DNA from: Acidobacteriota bacterium
Lineage (GTDB): Bacteria; Acidobacteriota; UBA6911; RPQK01; DATIPO01
Direction of reading: 5' to 3'
Length of the DNA: 9,221 nucleotides
Assembly: GCA_028277865.1 (NCBI GenBank)
Contig: JANQFM010000804.1
Span: forward strand, 1 to 9,221
The position numbers were made by a program, and so were the translations under genes. Shown in pieces: positions 6,134-9,221 of this stretch; the first letter of the stretch is position 1; each line of letters begins with the position of its first letter. The notes beneath the pieces are model-generated. The model had not been told where the DNA came from, did no database searches, and worked only from the letters and a program-made list of their open reading frames with translations.

Positions 6134-6724
6134 TCACTGCGAACAGAGAGAGCCTTTTTCGCCTACAGCCTTCCCCTGCTTCACTCTGACCGGAACCCCA
6201 GCCACCAGCCAGTAGACCCGCCAAGCGGCATGGGCCAGGCGTTGGTTTGCGGTGCCGACAAGGTCTCGGAAGCGGCGGGCCATGGCGTTGGCGGGTACGA
6301 TGCCCTGGCCGACCTCGTTGCTGACGACCAGGATGCGGCAGCCGGGGGATTCGATCAGCTTGCACAGGGCGTCCACCTTGAGCAGGATGGCCTTGTCGTC
6401 CAGTTCGCGGCCCATCAGGTTGGCAATCCACAAGGTGATGCAATCGAGCAGGATGACCTGCTCCTCCTGCTGCAGCCGGGCCACCGCAGGAACGACTTCC
6501 AGCGGCTCCTCGAGCGTTTGCCAAGGGCCGGGGCGGTTTCTGCGATGGCGACGGATGCGGGCGGCCATTTCCTCATCCCCCGCCTCGGCGGTGGCCAGGT
6601 AAAGCACCCGGTCAAAGGGCTTGGCCAGCCTTTCGGCAAACCGGCTCTTGCCGCTGCGCGCCCCTCCCACAATCAAGACCGATTCCGGCCCTTCCAACTC
6701 ATCCCCAGTATTCTCAGCCATCAT
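6134..6724 (-). CDS. cobU: Adenosylcobinamide kinase / adenosylcobinamide-phosphate guanylyltransferase
   Basis: This bifunctional cytoplasmic enzyme phosphorylates adenosylcobinamide and then transfers GMP to give adenosylcobinamide-GDP, the substrate of CobS. The 196-residue product has the P-loop GGARSGKS (20-27), the RHRRNRPGPWQTLEEP block in which H60 is the likely guanylylated histidine, LLDCITLWIANL (92-103), and the VSNEVGQGIVP motif (134-144). ATG 6724 is preferred because AGGTG lies six bases upstream; a GTG at 6733 is inside that ribosome-binding site, and ATG 6721 is one codon later. The gene runs opposite to cobS with a 67-base gap and converges on the wecA-like gene. It is bracketed by inverted heptamer arrays. 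No truncation is evident. Confidence 0.95.
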   Translation of the reverse strand: MMAENTGDELEGPESVLIVGGARSGKSRFAERLAKPFDRVLYLATAEAGDEEMAARIRRHRRNRPGPWQTLEEPLEVVPAVARLQQEEQVILLDCITLWIANLMGRELDDKAILLKVDALCKLIESPGCRILVVSNEVGQGIVPANAMARRFRDLVGTANQRLAHAAWRVYWLVAGVPVRVKQGKAVGEKGSLCSQ

Positions 6725-6740
6725 CTCTTGCACCTATGTC

Positions 6741-6766
6741 GCCAACTGCCAACCGCGAACCGCCAG
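6741..6766. repeat. Decayed heptamer array (GCCAACY), inverted relative to 6073-6116
   Basis: Units read GCCAACT, GCCAACC, GCGAACC and a partial GCCAG. The first unit is the exact reverse complement of AGTTGGC, the unit of the array downstream of the wecA-like gene. It lies in the 67-base gap between divergent cobU and cobS and leaves little room for ordinary promoters. Degeneracy suggests it is older than, or no longer maintained like, its partner. Confidence 0.7.
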
Positions 6767-6791
6767 TAAGCCGCTCTGCTATTCTTCCCCG

Positions 6792-7538
6792 ATGGTAGCC
6801 CCCTTTCTGTTGGCCGTCCAATTCCTGACCCGCCTGCCGGTTCCGCTCAAGAAAAGGCCCAGCGAATCGCAAATGCGTTGGTCAGCCGCCTTTTACCCCT
6901 TTGTAGGGATCTTGATCGGATTGGGAATAGCTGGCGTCTTCCGATGGACATCCGGAATATTCCCTGCAGAGGTGGCTATCGCAGCGGCCCTGGCCTTCGG
7001 TGCCATGCTGACCGGCGGCTTGCATGAAGATGGCCTGGCCGATTGCGCCGATGCCTTCGGAGCCGGCGGAACCCAGGAGCGCATGCTGGAGATCATGCGC
7101 GACAGCCGCATTGGCAGCTACGGAGCGCTGTCCCTCATTTTGCTTTTTCTTTTTCGGTTCGCCTTGCTCAGCGGCCTTGCAGCTGCGGCTGTGGAAACCA
7201 GTCTGCTGCTGGCCCATGCCGGCGGACGCTGTGCGGCACCCTTGATGGGCTGGCTTTTTCCCGCCGCCCGCCATTCCGGGCTGGGCAGTTCGTTCCTTGC
7301 CGGCCTGGGTCCGGCCCAAGTCCTGCCGGGCCTGCTGACGCTGGCGGCAGCAGGCTATTGGCTGTCGGGAACCGATTTCGCTCTACTACTTTTGCTGCCC
7401 GGTTTCGCCGTCGCCTGCCTCTTTTGCCTTTTTTGCTGGAGAAGAATCGGGGGATTGACAGGGGACGCCCTGGGAGCAACTGTGCTGATCTTCGAAGTGG
7501 CCACCTACGGTGCCTTCGCCTACAAAGGAGCAGCCTGA
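6792..7538 (+). CDS. cobS: Adenosylcobinamide-GDP ribazoletransferase (cobalamin synthase)
   Basis: An integral membrane enzyme that joins adenosylcobinamide-GDP with alpha-ribazole (or its phosphate), completing cobalamin or cobalamin phosphate. The 248-residue protein is of normal family length, opens FLLAVQFLTRLPVP (5-18), and carries the conserved acidic motif GGLHEDGLADCADAFGAG (75-92), the RDSRIGSYG motif (103-111) and the C-terminal GLTGDALGATVLIFEVATY. Several hydrophobic helices lie between them. ATG 6792 is chosen because the family N-terminus starts there; the open frame continues upstream across the cobU start region without family similarity. No clear Shine-Dalgarno sequence is visible. 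The stop overlaps the cobC start as TGATG, so the two are translationally coupled. Confidence 0.95.
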   Translation: MVAPFLLAVQFLTRLPVPLKKRPSESQMRWSAAFYPFVGILIGLGIAGVFRWTSGIFPAEVAIAAALAFGAMLTGGLHEDGLADCADAFGAGGTQERMLEIMRDSRIGSYGALSLILLFLFRFALLSGLAAAAVETSLLLAHAGGRCAAPLMGWLFPAARHSGLGSSFLAGLGPAQVLPGLLTLAAAGYWLSGTDFALLLLLPGFAVACLFCLFCWRRIGGLTGDALGATVLIFEVATYGAFAYKGAA

Positions 7539-8152
7539 TGAGCAAGCGGACGCTTTTCCTGGTCCGCCATGGCGCTGTCGAGCAGCAAAAGCGTTTTTGG
7601 GGCTGCATGGACGTGGCACTGTCGCAACAAGGCCGCCGCCAAGCCGTTCGGTTGGCTCAACAGGCAACCCGCTGGCTGCCAGAGCGGATCGTAGGCAGCG
7701 ACCTTCTGCGAGTCCGCCAAACCGCTGAGCCGCTTCTGGATGCCACCGGCCTGCAATTGGAGACCTTTGCGGATTTGCGCGAGTGCCATTTCGGGGAGTG
7801 GGAAGGGCTGACCTGGCAGGAGATCCGCCGACGAGACCCCGATCAGGCCGAACGCTTCCTGCAGGAATGGGTGACGGCAACGCCTCCGGGCGGGGAATCG
7901 GTTCAGGCCATGCAGGGGCGGGTCATGCGGGCTTGGCAATCGATCTGGGAGCAGCCCTGGCAACGCCTGGCCCTGATCGGCCACGCCGGCACCAATCGCT
8001 TGCTGCTGCTGCAGTTTTTGGAAATGCCACTGCGGCACCTTTTCCGCATCGCCCAGGACTATGCCTGCTGGAGCCGGGTGGACTTCGTGGAGGGAGCACC
8101 CACCTTGCAGCACCTCAACATTCCGTCGCAAGGGAATCTCGGGGAGCGTTGA
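7538..8152 (+). CDS. cobC: Histidine phosphatase family protein, likely alpha-ribazole phosphatase
   Basis: Family members with this context remove phosphate from alpha-ribazole-5'-phosphate or adenosylcobalamin-5'-phosphate at the end of cobalamin assembly. The 204-residue product has the phosphohistidine motif LVRHG (R10-H11-G12), SDLLRVRQTAEPLL (54-67), RECHFGEWEGLTW (81-93, with E82 the likely acid), and the second histidine H149 in LIGHAGTNRLLL. ATG 7538 overlaps the cobS stop, and AAGGAG (7525-7530) lies seven bases before it, both fixing the start. The assignment as CobC rests on context, because the histidine phosphatase superfamily includes phosphoglycerate mutase-like enzymes of other substrates. 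It is followed after 23 bases by a serine hydrolase gene. Confidence 0.87.
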   Translation: MSKRTLFLVRHGAVEQQKRFWGCMDVALSQQGRRQAVRLAQQATRWLPERIVGSDLLRVRQTAEPLLDATGLQLETFADLRECHFGEWEGLTWQEIRRRDPDQAERFLQEWVTATPPGGESVQAMQGRVMRAWQSIWEQPWQRLALIGHAGTNRLLLLQFLEMPLRHLFRIAQDYACWSRVDFVEGAPTLQHLNIPSQGNLGER

Positions 8153-8175
8153 TTTGGTGGGCAGGGGGAAGAATT

Positions 8176-9221
8176 ATGGATTGCAGATGCCTTGGCGTGG
8201 CCGTTTTCGCTCTTGCTTTGACGTTGGGTTGCTGGGCTTTTCCGCACTGGCAGGCACCACAGCCGGGGTGGCAATGGGAGAGGGCCACGGCGCAGCAAGC
8301 GGGGCTGGACGCTCAGGTCCTGGCTGGCATTGCCGAGCGCATGCGCCAAGGGGAATTCGGCAACTCGCATGCCTGGCTGCTGGTCAAGGACGGCAAGCTT
8401 GTAGTCGAGGAGTACTTTCAAGGTCAGCAACCGGATCGGCTGCACACCATTCAGTCCATTTCCAAAAGCATCACCTCGCTGCTCATCGGCATCGCCATCG
8501 GCGAGGGGAAGATCCGGGGTGTGGACCAGAAGATCCTGGAGTTCTTCCCCGAAATCCAACCCGGCAATCTGGACCAGCGCAAGCGCGACCTGGCTCTGCA
8601 AGACCTGCTCACCATGCGCACCGGATTCAGGTGGGACGAGCAGTCCACATCGCTTTTTGACCGCAGCAATCCCCTGGGCCGGCTTAATCGGCTTAATGAC
8701 GGCTGGAATCAGTACGTACTGGAATTTCCCATGCAGCATGCACCCGGAGAGGTGTTTGAGTACAACAGCGGCGGCACCATCCTGTTGGGGGGTGTCCTCA
8801 AGCATGCCACCGGAATGCACGCCGAGGAGTACGCCCGCAGCAAGCTGTTCGGCCCTTTGGGAATCCGGGACTTCGAGTGGGAATCCAATCGCAGCGGCTA
8901 CAACCACACCGGCGGCGGGCTGGACATGATCCCCCGCGACTTGCTCAAGATCGGCTGGCTGATGGTGCAAGAAGGCCGCTGGGAAGGTCGCCAGGTCGTC
9001 CCGCGCCAATGGGTTCAAGCCTCGGTTCAACGCCATGTCGGAAAGGCTCAAGGCAGCCTGGCCTACGGCTACAAATGGTGGCTGCTTCCGCCCGACGACC
9101 CTTCGGCAACACTCCCCGATGTGAAGGTCATCTGCGGACTGGGCATGGGCGGCCAATATCTGCTCATCGTCCCCCAGCATCGCCTGGTGATGCTGACCCA
9201 CGCCTGGCACCCCGGACGCGA
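8176..9221 (+). CDS. Serine hydrolase, beta-lactamase class C / penicillin-binding-like family (3' end cut)
   Basis: An open frame of 348 codons runs to the window edge without a stop, so the C-terminus is missing. The family includes class C beta-lactamases, EstB-type esterases and 6-aminohexanoate-dimer hydrolase. The nucleophile motif S94-x-x-K97 sits in QSISKSITSLLIG, the second motif is Y196 in FEYNSGGTILLG, and GLGMGGQYLLIVP (322-334) lies where the third motif is expected. The YNSGG form resembles the amide and ester hydrolase branch more than true beta-lactamases. The N-terminus (MDCRCLGVAVFALALTLGC) is a signal sequence, possibly a lipoprotein with a non-canonical T-L-G-C box, so the enzyme is likely exported. 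AGGGGGAA (8163-8170) precedes ATG 8176. The 23-base gap after cobC suggests co-transcription, but no role in cobalamin metabolism is evident. Confidence 0.9.
   Translation, partial: MDCRCLGVAVFALALTLGCWAFPHWQAPQPGWQWERATAQQAGLDAQVLAGIAERMRQGEFGNSHAWLLVKDGKLVVEEYFQGQQPDRLHTIQSISKSITSLLIGIAIGEGKIRGVDQKILEFFPEIQPGNLDQRKRDLALQDLLTMRTGFRWDEQSTSLFDRSNPLGRLNRLNDGWNQYVLEFPMQHAPGEVFEYNSGGTILLGGVLKHATGMHAEEYARSKLFGPLGIRDFEWESNRSGYNHTGGGLDMIPRDLLKIGWLMVQEGRWEGRQVVPRQWVQASVQRHVGKAQGSLAYGYKWWLLPPDDPSATLPDVKVICGLGMGGQYLLIVPQHRLVMLTHAWHPGR

Noticed and set aside
5655..6524. A 289-codon minus-strand frame crossing the wecA-like gene end, heptamer array and cobU
   Set aside because: It reads the heptamers as ANCQLPT repeats and lies across two well-supported genes in other frames; no family features.
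6621..6791. Longer cobS product starting at 6621
   Set aside because: The extension overlaps the cobU coding start on the other strand and translates repeat sequence; CobS proteins start near 6792.
8176..9221. Antibiotic resistance beta-lactamase
   Set aside because: The SxxK fold is present, but the YNSGG and GMGGQ motifs fit the wider esterase/amidase group, so resistance cannot be claimed.

Overview
The window is a GC-rich bacterial chromosomal segment with short intergenic gaps and no phage, plasmid or insertion-sequence genes. Two things hint at an Acidobacteriota-like or similar environmental lineage: repeats of the 'TTCRCGC-AAG/GAG-RCGC' type, which translate as SRRGAEAQ, and short tandem heptamers between genes. 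This placement is an inference from repeat style and gene mix, and no marker gene here settles it.

Layout. (1) 85-978 (+): a predicted lipoprotein of the formylglycine-generating enzyme family, with both catalytic cysteines. (2) 978-1057: an imperfect inverted repeat that fills the whole gap between two convergent stop codons. (3) A minus-strand housekeeping block, in transcription order surE (3478-2699), yqaA-like membrane protein (about 2568-1984), tRNA-Pro(CGG) (1973-1897), acylphosphatase (1848-1582) and apt (1574-1059). A second element of the same repeat family lies between surE and yqaA; it supplies the last codons of surE and contains one candidate yqaA start. (4) 3479-3768: a divergent intergenic region with two kinds of heptanucleotide tandem repeat. 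(5) A plus-strand pair joined by ATGA overlap: a GT4 glycosyltransferase (3769-4986) and a WecA/TagO-like polyprenyl-phosphate sugar-phosphate transferase (4983-6074). The pair probably starts and extends a lipid-linked surface polysaccharide. (6) A perfect six-copy heptamer array beginning in the wecA-like stop codon. (7) Late cobalamin genes: cobU (6724-6134, minus), divergent from cobS (6792-7538) and cobC (7538-8152), the last two joined by TGATG overlap. Together they cover kinase/guanylyltransferase, lower-ligand joining and phosphatase steps of nucleotide loop assembly. (8) 8176 to the window end: a serine beta-lactamase-like hydrolase, cut by the window edge.

The coding content is of well-known families. 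The less ordinary material is between the genes: two related long imperfect palindromes placed against stop codons, and at least four heptanucleotide arrays of different sequence but the same 7-bp period. Two of those arrays have the same unit in inverted orientation and bracket cobU. A membrane-anchored formylglycine-generating enzyme with a degenerate internal motif is the protein most worth a second look. I did not find a defence system, CRISPR array or clear new multi-gene system.
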